19,252 nt of DNA. Source: Anaerobacillus sp. Lineage in GTDB: Bacteria; Bacillota; Bacilli; Bacillales; Anaerobacillaceae. This document shows positions 1-6,329 of this stretch, piece by piece. The position numbers and the translations under genes were made by a program. Every line of letters starts with the position of its first letter. Position 1 is the first letter of the stretch. The notes beneath the pieces are model-generated. The model made no database searches. It saw nothing but the letters and a program-made list of their open reading frames with translations, and had not been told where the DNA came from. The DNA is taken from positions 1-19,252 of the forward strand of contig SKSA01000103.1 of NCBI GenBank assembly GCA_007118195.1, read 5' to 3'.

Positions 1-115
1 GCGACGTCACCATCTAGAATGTAAATGCTGGCCCAGTTCTCTCGCTTCGCTGTAAACTTCTAACGAATTTTAGAGGCTCGCTCGAAAAACTCGGCCAGCA
101 TAAATGTATTTACAT
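1..115 (-). repeat. Dispersed structured repeat, copy A
   Basis: An inverted repeat is bounded by ATGTAAATGCTGGCC (19-33) and its complement, GGCCAGCAT plus TTTACAT with a 7-base insertion (93-115). Read on the minus strand it shares blocks, in the same order, with copy B at 2489-2679: AGCCTCTAA, TTTACAGCGAAG followed by GAGAG, TTTACAT and GATGGTGACG. It is shorter than copy B because the middle is missing. It lies directly behind the T-box terminator, so it would be part of the readthrough mRNA. The left boundary may lie outside the window. Confidence 0.65.
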
Positions 116-416
116 ACAAAAAGGCCCATTCATCCCTTAAAGATAGGGACGAATGGACCGCGGTACCACCCTAATTATTCTAATACGTTAGAATCACTTT
201 TAATCACATAGCCGTTAAGGCGATATGAAGTCCAATATAACGTTAGGACAAACGCCGAAGCCTACTCCTCTTACAATCCTTTTGGAAAATGTTTCGGTTC
301 GGATGCTCAAAAGCCCATTCCAAATTACTCCACTATCTGCTTCCCACCATCACAGACTCTCTAAAAGCTTTGCAAAATGTACTCTTCTTTATCATAGCGA
401 TCAAATTACTAAATTT
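116..416 (-). ncRNA. T-box leader, tryptophan specifier (presumptive trpS leader)
   Basis: The minus strand carries the T-box signature AGGGTGGTACCGCG (complement of 159-172), followed at once by a strong terminator hairpin (complement of 157-123) and a U run at 120-116. Upstream lie the Stem I elements: the AG-bulge/distal-loop region AGAGTCTGTGATGGTGGGAAG (360-340) and the 3' side of the specifier loop, GAA-TGG-GCTTTTGAGC. The specifier triplet UGG is at 317-315 and reads tryptophan. The AGGG of the T-box can pair with CCCU at 148-145 as the antiterminator, which excludes the terminator. Uncharged tRNA-Trp would therefore favour readthrough into a gene beyond the left edge. From the codon and the usual Bacillus neighbourhood that gene is most likely trpS, but its coding sequence is not in the window. 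Confidence 0.9.
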
Positions 417-422
417 TTTCTA

Positions 423-451
423 ATTATACAAAACGAGGCTGGAAAAAGCAA
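423..451 (-). promoter_or_regulatory. Sigma-A promoter of the T-box leader
   Basis: On the minus strand TTGCTT (451-446) and TATAAT (428-423) are separated by 17 bases. This places the start of the T-box RNA near 416, giving a leader of about 300 nt to the terminator. Confidence 0.7.
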
Positions 452-497
452 ATAAGGTTTTTAATTTTCATAAGCTTTATCACTATTGTTTTAGGGA

Positions 498-561
498 CGT
501 CTTTTGAAAAATTTGTAATTGAGAACATTCTTGTACATATACTTGTACTAATCAAAAGACG
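498..561. repeat. 10-bp inverted repeat upstream of the thioredoxin-like gene
   Basis: CGTCTTTTGA (498-507) and TCAAAAGACG (552-561) are perfect inverted copies separated by 44 bases. The spacer contains a direct repeat of TTGTAC. The feature lies in the gap between the T-box promoter and the GTG start at 637, where I found no convincing promoter. It may be a regulator site or a weak RNA hairpin; the sequence does not decide. Confidence 0.4.
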
Positions 562-636
562 GGAAGGCAGACCAACGTAATTGTTTAGTATGTAAAAGTT
601 GATTAGATTTAGTGAGTAAGAAAGGGATGTGAGATT

Positions 637-1206
637 GTGGTTGATAGAAAAAATTTTATTTATTTAGCCATTCTTTGTTTTACCTTTTTATTTTTAGCCA
701 TTAATTATGAACGTTCAGACACAGCGATTAAAAGGATGGAACAAGAAGTATTAGTTGCTAATCAATTAGGAGTGTATAAAGGCGATATTGCCGAAAGTTT
801 TCAATTAAAAAATGATAAAGGTGAACAACTACAACTTGAAAGCTTTAGAGGTAAAAAAGCAATCGTAAATTTCTTTGCTACTTGGTGTGCTCCTTGTCAA
901 GAAGAGATGCCTACTTTAGTGGCGTTACAAGAAAAGGTTGAAAATGATAAATTTGTTGTTATTGCGGTAAATGTAACTAAAGAAGAACCGAACCGAAAAC
1001 GTGTCCGTGAGTTTGTTGAACATTTCAATGTCAATTTTGAAGTACTTTATGACGAAGAAGGGGAAGTAATGGACAAATACCAATTAATCGGAATTCCAAC
1101 CACGTTTTTTATTGATGAAAAAGGTAAGATCGTCGAACGAATAAACGGAATTATTACGCTAGAAATGATAAAAAACCACCCTTTTTTTGAAGGGGGACTA
1201 AACTAA
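637..1206 (+). CDS. Membrane-anchored thioredoxin-like thiol-disulfide oxidoreductase (ResA/TlpA type)
   Basis: The protein has 189 residues. One hydrophobic segment (about residues 7-23) after a short basic N-terminus predicts an uncleaved membrane anchor with the catalytic domain outside the cell. The redox domain starts near residue 50. It has the active site W-C84-A-P-C87 in the TlpA/ResA context (NFFATWCAPC) and the cis-proline loop GIPTTFFID (P154). ResA-family proteins reduce cysteines of apocytochrome c or act in spore maturation (StoA). Which of these applies cannot be told here, because no cytochrome biogenesis or res genes are adjacent. The start is GTG at 637, behind a modest site AAAGGGA (621-627); no better in-frame ATG exists. 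The gene converges on the antiporter gene with 34 bases between stop codons. Confidence 0.85.
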   Translation: MVDRKNFIYLAILCFTFLFLAINYERSDTAIKRMEQEVLVANQLGVYKGDIAESFQLKNDKGEQLQLESFRGKKAIVNFFATWCAPCQEEMPTLVALQEKVENDKFVVIAVNVTKEEPNRKRVREFVEHFNVNFEVLYDEEGEVMDKYQLIGIPTTFFIDEKGKIVERINGIITLEMIKNHPFFEGGLN

Positions 1207-1215
1207 GGGTGTTTT
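1177..1215 (+). terminator. Possible terminator overlapping the end of the thioredoxin-like gene
   Basis: CACCCTT (1177-1183) can pair with AAGGGTG (1205-1211), followed by TTTT. The loop is long and the U run short, so this is a weak candidate. Confidence 0.3.
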
Positions 1216-1240
1216 CGTAAATCGCTATATTAATAGTTGT

Positions 1241-2224
1241 TCAATAAATAAATATAAGAAAGCTCGAAATGAAATAAATAACGACGAGTATTGCCGAGGG
1301 AAGCCAATATACGGTATGTAACTTAGTAAACTTAATCCGCAATAATGAGTATAGTACCAATAAATTTAATACAAATATTGCCATTGCGGTGATAGAGTTA
1401 ACAGATGAAACAGCTGATAAAATCGTCGATTGTCTGTAAAAAACGTCGGACCCAATTAAAATTAATATATTAAATAAATTACTCCCTAGAATAGAGCCGA
1501 TGGCTAAATTATAGTTTCGTAGTTGAATAGCTATTAACACAGCAACAGCTTCAGGTAACGATGTTGAGGCTGCAATGAGAAAGCTTCCTACAAAGGTTGA
1601 CCCGAGTCCTGTAATTGTTGCGATTTTATCACCAGTAATCGATAAAAATGTTCCTGAAAATAAAATGATCAATGAAGCGATGATAAATCCTATGATTGCT
1701 TTTTTTAAGGAGATCGCTGATGTCAATGAAACACCTTCATCATTTGGGTGTTGTTCAAAGCTTTGTACTTTCTTAGATAAAAGAAGCATTCCAAAAGCAT
1801 AAATTAATATAAGAATAAGTGAATCTAAACCAAATCCGAAAAAGGAGTATGGTAGTTTAAAAGTTAGGGCTAAAAATACGAGAAAAGAAAGGAGCATTCC
1901 TAAATAGATGGTATATAAATGATTTTTAGAAGCAGTTTTAAAAATTTGTTGCTTCCGAAAATAAAGATCAAAACTGGCGATAATTAATAAATTAAACAAA
2001 TTGCTTCCTAAAACATTTCCTACTGCAAGGTCTGGGTTATTCAATCCAATGGCTGCTAAACTTGTCGTTACTTCTGGTAGGGAAGTGGCCCCAGCGAGAA
2101 AAAGGGTTCCAATTAGCATTCCACCTAAAGCCGTTCGCTCACTTAATACGTCTGCGTAAGTGGAGAGTTTTACTGCGGCTAAGACTGTAAATAGTGCAGC
2201 GATAAAAAATAAAATAAAAACCAT
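1241..2224 (-). CDS. CaCA-superfamily cation antiporter (sodium:calcium exchanger-like), manganese-riboswitch controlled
   Basis: The protein has 327 residues and about ten hydrophobic segments. It contains the two alpha repeats that define the Ca2+/cation antiporter superfamily: repeat 1 with GTLFLAGATSLPE (39-51) and GSN (73-75), and repeat 2 with SLPE (222-225) and GSN (247-249). A hydrophilic loop around residues 150-170 separates the halves, as in YrbG-type exchangers. Family members exchange Ca2+ for Na+ or H+. Here the leader is a yybP-ykoY Mn2+ riboswitch, so I infer that export of Mn2+, alone or with Ca2+, is the likely job. The start ATG at 2224 has a strong AGGAGG site eight bases upstream. 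Substrate identity is inferred from regulation, not seen in the protein. Confidence 0.88.
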   Translation of the reverse strand: MVFILFFIAALFTVLAAVKLSTYADVLSERTALGGMLIGTLFLAGATSLPEVTTSLAAIGLNNPDLAVGNVLGSNLFNLLIIASFDLYFRKQQIFKTASKNHLYTIYLGMLLSFLVFLALTFKLPYSFFGFGLDSLILILIYAFGMLLLSKKVQSFEQHPNDEGVSLTSAISLKKAIIGFIIASLIILFSGTFLSITGDKIATITGLGSTFVGSFLIAASTSLPEAVAVLIAIQLRNYNLAIGSILGSNLFNILILIGSDVFYRQSTILSAVSSVNSITAMAIFVLNLLVLYSLLRIKFTKLHTVYWLPSAILVVIYFISSFLIFIY

Positions 2225-2251
2225 GATAAATTCCTCCTAAAAAATTCAAAA

Positions 2252-2425
2252 GAAAAAGACCCCTTTATGAAAGCACTTTAGTAGGTATCGAACAAACTAA
2301 AATACTTTCATAAAAAGGTCTTGCGTACTTTGTAAACATACAAAGCTTAATGAACCGGGTGAAAAAATTCACCGTCATGACGACTCATTAACCTAGTAGG
2401 TCGCTACTCCCCTTTTGGGCTTATT
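2252..2425 (-). ncRNA. yybP-ykoY manganese riboswitch with overlapping terminator
   Basis: The minus strand shows the conserved loop AAAGGGGAGTAGC (GGGGAGTA at 2412-2405) and the second conserved element GCAAGACCTTT (AGACCTT at 2321-2315). Between them lie the three-way-junction arms, including GTCGTCATGACGG and the hairpin GTGAATTTTTTCAC. The AAGACCTTTTTATGAAAG strand (2323-2306) can also pair with CTTTCATAAAGGGGTCTT, which is followed by a U run at 2256-2252. This forms a terminator that competes with the ligand-binding fold. The known behaviour of the class is that Mn2+ stabilises the aptamer and turns the gene on. The only downstream gene is the CaCA antiporter. Confidence 0.9.
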
Positions 2426-2440
2426 CTATTGTTGAATTAA

Positions 2441-2469
2441 ATTTATCATGATCATAAAGTAATCGTCAA
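2441..2469 (-). promoter_or_regulatory. Promoter of the riboswitch-antiporter unit
   Basis: On the minus strand TTGACG (2469-2464) is followed after 17 bases by ATAAAT (2446-2441), predicting a start near 2434, just upstream of the aptamer. The -35 box is good and the -10 box imperfect. Repeat copy B begins only about 20 bases upstream. Confidence 0.55.
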
Positions 2470-2488
2470 TATGTTTTGTATTTAAAGA

Positions 2489-2679
2489 GTAAACTGTCGG
2501 TCGACTTTTCCGAACAAGCCTCTAAGGTCGGAGCGAATGTGCTCCTGCGGTTACTCGTCGCAAAGCTGCACGATGAATCACCTAAAGAAAGTACCACACA
2601 AGGTGTGACCCGTGGTCAGCAGCTTTACAGCGAAGAGAGGAAAAGTCGACCGTCATTTTTACATGCCTGATGGTGACGG
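2489..2679 (+). repeat. Dispersed structured repeat, copy B (long form)
   Basis: Perfect 14-bp inverted arms CGGTCGACTTTTCC (2498-2511) and GGAAAAGTCGACCG (2639-2652) are extended outward by imperfect arms (GTAAACTG and CATTTTTAC). Inside are nested helices: GGAGC/GCTCC (2530-2545), AAAGCTGC (2562-2569) with GCAGCTTT (2619-2626), and CACAC/GTGTG (2595-2607). Blocks AGCCTCTAA, TTTACAGCGAAG plus GAGAG, TTTACAT and GATGGTGACG match copy A in order. A 64-codon open frame runs through it, but it has no ribosome site and is better explained by the repeat. The element sits between the antiporter promoter and the HD gene. No transposase is present, so it resembles a non-autonomous or bcr-like Bacillus repeat. 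Confidence 0.75.
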
Positions 2680-2721
2680 TGTGCTGTCATGATGATTTTT
2701 TATTACTACATAAAAAGCATC

Positions 2722-3261
2722 TTAACAATTAGCTATTTCATTATGTTGCTTTAGTTCTTGCTCAATTTTCTTATCGAGTTTCCCTATAAGTGTACGTGCT
2801 TTTTCATCATCTATTGTACGATAATGGTGGTTTCCTTTAGGTTCTTCGTCCATTTCATCGGCCTTTGCAACGACCTTTTGTAAAGGTTCCAAAGTGAGTT
2901 CGCCTTGAGGTAAATACGAATCGGTATGGAGTAAAATCGCTAATGCAATTTTTTTGGCCTTTTCGGGATGTTCACCAAGTCTAATTAACAATTTATGAGC
3001 CCTTTCAGCTCCTTTAATTGCATGAATATCATTTTTTTTATACAGCTCATAATCCCATTTTCCATTTCGATACCACGTATAATGACCAATATCATGCAAA
3101 AAAGCTGCTTTCGTAGCTAAATCAGGGTCTACTCCATACTCTTTAGAGAGGTTAAATGCATGATAAGCTACAGCAATTGCATGAGACATACCAGCTCTTT
3201 TCACATATTTTTGTGTAATTCGGTGTTCGAAAATGGATAGTAAAGTAACATCTCTCATCAT
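2722..3261 (-). CDS. HD-domain metal-dependent phosphohydrolase
   Basis: The protein has 179 residues. The HD-superfamily metal ligands are visible: H27 (MSHA), H56-D57 in FLHDIGH with H60 close by, H80 (DIHAIKGAERA), H112 (LLHTD) and D135 (KADEMDE). This pattern is that of small stand-alone HD hydrolases, which act on nucleotides or other phosphate esters; the substrate cannot be read from the sequence. There is no other domain and no membrane segment. Two ATG codons open the frame (3261 and 3258). The AGGAGG site is four bases from the first and seven from the second, so the second is slightly favoured. The gene is transcribed alone from its own promoter. Confidence 0.82.
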   Translation of the reverse strand: MMRDVTLLSIFEHRITQKYVKRAGMSHAIAVAYHAFNLSKEYGVDPDLATKAAFLHDIGHYTWYRNGKWDYELYKKNDIHAIKGAERAHKLLIRLGEHPEKAKKIALAILLHTDSYLPQGELTLEPLQKVVAKADEMDEEPKGNHHYRTIDDEKARTLIGKLDKKIEQELKQHNEIANC

Positions 3262-3319
3262 TTCCCCTCCTCAAAGGTTTGTAAAATTTTTAACGATGCA
3301 TCTAAAAGATATTTTTACT

Positions 3320-3348
3320 ATTATACATACGTCACAACAGTGATGCAA
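3320..3348 (-). promoter_or_regulatory. Sigma-A promoter of the HD-domain gene
   Basis: On the minus strand TTGCAT (3348-3343) and TATAAT (3325-3320) are separated by 17 bases, giving a leader of about 50 nt before the ATG. Confidence 0.7.
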
Positions 3349-3477
3349 GTGATCTTTTTGTTTTTCCTCGAGGCCCTAGAGACCGCAGATGCAGCGCTTT
3401 GTTTTTATATTCGAAATCATCAATTGTAAAAAATGCTGTAATACGTCAAAAAATGTCTACTTTTTTTTATGAACTTA

Positions 3478-3506
3478 TTGGTATTCATTACGAACAATTG
3501 TATAAT
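3478..3506 (+). promoter_or_regulatory. Sigma-A promoter of the HTH/glycoside hydrolase pair
   Basis: TTGGTA (3478-3483) and a perfect TATAAT (3501-3506) are separated by 17 bases. The start would be near 3513, about 37 nt before the first ATG. Confidence 0.7.
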
Positions 3507-3549
3507 TCTAATATAAAGAGATTAAAAAAGCTGAGAAAGTGGAGGGATC

Positions 3550-3783
3550 ATGATGTATGTAACAATTAATGAAATCGCAGAGTATTTACATTTGTCACCA
3601 GACTACGTTTTTCAGCAAATAAAAGCAGGAAATATTCGTGCTGTTCATGACGGAGATCAATATTTAGTAAACAAAGATCAATTTTCAACTACGAGGGAAA
3701 ATATCGAAAAGGAGATCTTATTATGGAAGGAAGAGCAAGCAGAAGACCTTCCTGCTGATATTGATGTGAAAGATGAAGATTAA
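3550..3783 (+). CDS. Small excisionase-type helix-turn-helix protein
   Basis: The protein has 77 residues. Residues 4-45 (TINEIAEYLHLSPDYVFQQI, then a Gly-Asn turn and a short beta wing ending in YLVNKDQF) match the MerR/excisionase-type winged HTH. The acidic C-terminal tail (about 55-77) has no recognisable domain. Such proteins bind DNA or serve as small adaptors. No integrase or phage gene is nearby, so a role in excision is not supported. GGAGGG at 3541-3546 serves either of two tandem ATGs (3550 and 3553). The next gene starts 26 bases downstream, so the two are probably co-transcribed. Confidence 0.8.
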   Translation: MMYVTINEIAEYLHLSPDYVFQQIKAGNIRAVHDGDQYLVNKDQFSTTRENIEKEILLWKEEQAEDLPADIDVKDED

Positions 3784-3809
3784 TAGACTAGAATTGAGGT
3801 AATGACAAC

Positions 3810-5021
3810 ATGGGGAAAAAATTAAAGCTTTCGATATCACTAATATTCTTTTTTTTAATTGGAATTAGTTCGGTAACATTTGCTGAAACAGAAAAGACAG
3901 CGACAGAACATGCAATTAAATTGACTGAATTAAAGCAACCAGAACTTCCGGAAAGAATGGAAAGGTTTATTTTTCAATCAGGATACCATTTTGAATATCC
4001 AGATGCAGTTCGTGGTATATTCGTAACGGGGCATTCAGCAGGAGGACAAAGATTTAATACGCTCATTGACTTATTAGATAATACGGACTTAAATTCGATG
4101 GTTATTGATATAAAGGATGATTTTGGTTATTTAACTTATGTTCCTGAAAACGAAGAATCACCTTTTTTAGACATTAGTCAGCGTTACATTAAGGATACTG
4201 AAGCAATGATGAAACGATTGGAGGAGCACGAAATTTATCCGATCGCTCGAATCGTTGTGTTTAAGGACTCTGTTTTAGCCGAAAAGCGTCCTGACTTATC
4301 GTTTACGCAAGATGGAGAAGTATGGAAAAATCGCCGTAATGAAGCATTTGTGAATCCGTTTTTAAAAGAAGTATGGGAGTATAACGTAGCAATAGCTGAA
4401 AAAGCAGCACAAATGGGTTTTAAAGAAATTCAATTTGACTACGTTCGTTTTCCAGAAGGCTTTGAAAGAAGAGATGATATTTTAACATACGGTACAGGTG
4501 AGTACAGTGATGGAGATCGTGACAATATTCAAAAACGTGTGGATGCTGTCACTGACTTTGTTGCCTATGCTAGGGAACAACTGCAAAAATATGATGTAGA
4601 TGTTTCTGTAGATATTTTTGGTTATTCAGCAACCATTTCTGAAGCTCCAGGGATTGGACAAAACTTTTCAAGGATTTCTGAAAATGTTGATGTGATTTCT
4701 TCGATGATTTATCCGAGTCATTGGACTTCTTATTTTGGAATCGCTAAACCAGATTTACATCCGTATGAACTTGTGGATGCTTACGCGAAGGTTGAAAATG
4801 AAGTATTAGGTAAGTTAGAAAATCCTCCAGTATCAAGACCATGGATTCAAGACTTTACAGCTTCGTATTTAGGCGCAGGAAATTATCGAGTATACGGCAA
4901 GGAAGAAGTAGAAGCACAAATAAAGGCTCTTTACGATAACGGTATTTATGAATTTTTACTATGGAACGCTGGAAATCGCTATACACCAAATGTAAATTAT
5001 AAAATCGGTTTAGATGAATAA
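3810..5021 (+). CDS. Secreted putative glycoside hydrolase (DUF4015/GHL-type)
   Basis: The protein has 403 residues. The N-terminus (MGKK, a hydrophobic core over residues 8-22, then TFAET) is a signal peptide, probably cleaved after Ala25. The mature protein has the features of the DUF4015 family of glycosyl-hydrolase-like TIM barrels: RGIFVTGHSAGG (68-79), VIDIKDDFGYLTY (98-110), ARIVVFKD (146-153) and FDYVRFPEG (209-217), whose acidic residues resemble barrel active-site positions. The C-terminal half has the IYPSHW and FLLWNAGNRY strands. Substrate is unknown; a cell-wall or exopolysaccharide glycan is an inference. GAGGT near 3797 provides the ribosome site for the ATG. The gene follows the HTH gene closely and ends at a terminator. 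Confidence 0.82.
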   Translation: MGKKLKLSISLIFFFLIGISSVTFAETEKTATEHAIKLTELKQPELPERMERFIFQSGYHFEYPDAVRGIFVTGHSAGGQRFNTLIDLLDNTDLNSMVIDIKDDFGYLTYVPENEESPFLDISQRYIKDTEAMMKRLEEHEIYPIARIVVFKDSVLAEKRPDLSFTQDGEVWKNRRNEAFVNPFLKEVWEYNVAIAEKAAQMGFKEIQFDYVRFPEGFERRDDILTYGTGEYSDGDRDNIQKRVDAVTDFVAYAREQLQKYDVDVSVDIFGYSATISEAPGIGQNFSRISENVDVISSMIYPSHWTSYFGIAKPDLHPYELVDAYAKVENEVLGKLENPPVSRPWIQDFTASYLGAGNYRVYGKEEVEAQIKALYDNGIYEFLLWNAGNRYTPNVNYKIGLDE

Positions 5022-5114
5022 AGGTGGTTTTTTTAATCCGAAAAAATAAACCAACCTTGCAATTGAAATTTAGGAAACGCAAGTGAAATGATGATATTTC
5101 TCTTGCGTTTTTGT
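5021..5114 (+). terminator. Terminator after the glycoside hydrolase gene
   Basis: The main hairpin pairs AAACGCAAG (5075-5083) and the following GAAAT with ATTTC and CTTGCGTTT (up to 5110), followed by TTGTTT. A first, T-rich-loop hairpin lies just before it (AAGGTGGTTT 5021-5030 with AAACCAACCTT 5048-5057) but has no U tail of its own. Confidence 0.75.
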
Positions 5115-5144
5115 TTAACAAAATTGGAAATAAGCATATACTAT
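5115..5144 (+). promoter_or_regulatory. Possible promoter of yjbC
   Basis: TTAACA (5115-5120) and TACTAT (5139-5144) are 18 bases apart and sit directly behind the upstream terminator. In B. subtilis this operon also has ECF sigma promoters; I do not see a convincing ECF motif here. Confidence 0.4.
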
Positions 5145-5190
5145 TAATGAAGACATGTTTATATTTTAGGGGAAAGACTTGGAGGTTAAC

Positions 5191-5742
5191 ATGAATTGGT
5201 ATGAAAAGCTCAATCAATATTTCCCTATAGAGGAAATGAAATCTAAAGAGCATATGGAACTATTATTAAAAGAAAAAGGTAACATTTATCACAAGGATGA
5301 AGGTCCACATCATGTTATGATGTATGTAGAGATGGACGATTTTATCTTTATTGATTATTTGTTTGTCTCTAAAGATGCAAGAGGTCAAGGCTTAGGGAAA
5401 AAATTATTAAATAAGCTGAAAGAAAAACAAAAACCGATCATACTTGAAGTAGAACCTGTTAATTATGAAGACACTGATACAGAAAAAAGGCTAAATTTTT
5501 ATGAACGAGAAGGTTTCCATCATGCGAAAGCAATCGGTTATCAACGGAGGTCTCTTGCTACAAAAGAAATTACAGAGTTAGAAATTTTATATTGGTCTCC
5601 AGAAGACGACGATGAAGAAACGATTTATGAAAAGATGAAACAAACGTATGAAATGATTCATACGTATAAAGATGAACAATTGTATGGCGAGTCTTATCAA
5701 GATGTGGACGAGGTGCTCTCTTTTAAAGAGTCTAAAAATTGA
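5191..5742 (+). CDS. yjbC: GNAT-family N-acetyltransferase YjbC
   Basis: The protein has 183 residues from the ATG at 5191, which has GGAGG at 5181-5185. A TTG twelve bases upstream overlaps that site and is rejected as the start. The acetyl-CoA binding loop of the GNAT fold is R-GQGLGKKLL (64-72), preceded by the beta-4 strand FIDYLFVSKDA, and FYEREGF marks motif B. The C-terminal 60 residues are acidic and unlike typical GNATs. The place directly before spx matches B. subtilis yjbC, where the two genes share transcripts. The acetyl acceptor is unknown. A 42-codon ORF and a terminator now lie between this gene and spx, so readthrough is likely limited. Confidence 0.85.
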   Translation: MNWYEKLNQYFPIEEMKSKEHMELLLKEKGNIYHKDEGPHHVMMYVEMDDFIFIDYLFVSKDARGQGLGKKLLNKLKEKQKPIILEVEPVNYEDTDTEKRLNFYEREGFHHAKAIGYQRRSLATKEITELEILYWSPEDDDEETIYEKMKQTYEMIHTYKDEQLYGESYQDVDEVLSFKESKN

Positions 5743-5795
5743 CCTCAAAATATAACAGGCGTTACTGAATCTGATGAAAGAGGAAGGTGTCTAGC

Positions 5796-5924
5796 ATGAA
5801 AGGAAGAGATAAAAAGCGCAAAAAGAAAAGAGAATTTTTAAAAGAATTAAAAAAGAAATTGCCTGGCTTAAAACGAATTCCAGGAAGAGGTCCAGTATCA
5901 TCAAATTTTAAAACAACTGCATGA
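5796..5924 (+). CDS. Unannotated 42-aa basic protein between yjbC and spx
   Basis: An ATG at 5796 lies behind a good ribosome site (GAGGAAGG, 5779-5786) and opens 42 codons ending at TGA. The first half is extremely basic (MKGRDKKRKKKREFLKELKK), and the whole has about 17 Lys/Arg against 3 acidic residues. The second half reads LPGLKRIPGRGPVSSNFKTTA and contains a proline/glycine-rich motif. There is no hydrophobic segment. I do not recognise a family. The ribosome site, the position 53 bases after yjbC in the same direction, and the terminator behind it all support a real gene. Binding to RNA or ribosomes would fit the charge but is speculation. Confidence 0.6.
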   Translation: MKGRDKKRKKKREFLKELKKKLPGLKRIPGRGPVSSNFKTTA

Positions 5925-5982
5925 GGATTTGTATAGGTAATACTAAAAAAGGTGATTACTTCCGACGTTTGGGGCTGTAGCA

Positions 5983-6062
5983 AGCTTCATGCAAAGCGTG
6001 AAGCTTCTGAAAATAAAAGAGCATCGAGACAATTTCATTTGTCTCGATGCTCTTTTATTTTT
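5983..6062 (+). terminator. Hairpin pair ending the yjbC unit
   Basis: AGCTTCA (5983-5989) pairs with TGAAGCT (5999-6005). A 20-bp near-perfect stem follows: AAATAAAAGAGCATCGAGAC (6011-6030) with its complement at 6041-6060. It ends in a T run on the plus strand and starts with an A-rich arm, so it can work in both directions. It separates the yjbC unit from spx. Confidence 0.8.
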
Positions 6063-6215
6063 AAAAGGCTAGTCCAAAACACGATAATTATACGAAATAA
6101 ATTTTAAAAATATAGGTTTAGTATAAAAGATGAGAGGGTATTAAATAAAAGGGAAGTCTTATTAACACTATGTACAAAGTGTATAAATTTTGTTTATTTA
6201 ATTTTCAATCAGGGG

Positions 6216-6270
6216 TGTTCAAATTAGAATGATTATTGTATAATTTGATTATCAACTGATTATCAATTAA
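6216..6270 (+). promoter_or_regulatory. Promoter and direct repeats upstream of spx
   Basis: TGTTCA (6216-6221) and a perfect TATAAT (6239-6244) are separated by 17 bases. The copies of GATTATCAA at 6247-6255 and 6258-6266 form a direct repeat just after the -10 box, where a repressor could block initiation. B. subtilis spx is repressed by PerR and YodB at a comparable promoter, but these repeats do not match the PerR box spacing, so the regulator is open. Confidence 0.5.
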
Positions 6271-6329
6271 CAAATAATAATGGTATATATAAATTCAAGA
6301 GTTGGATAAATGGAAGGGAGAATTTGAAA

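Noticed and set aside
225..455. 76-codon plus-strand ORF
   Set aside because: It is the complement of the T-box Stem I region, has no ribosome site, and its codons show no protein-like pattern.
2476..2670. 64-codon plus-strand ORF
   Set aside because: It coincides with repeat copy B and its inverted arms; the frame is interrupted in copy A and has no ribosome site.
3550..3783. Excisionase-like HTH as evidence of a prophage or integrative element
   Set aside because: No integrase, attachment site, phage gene or composition shift is seen around it.
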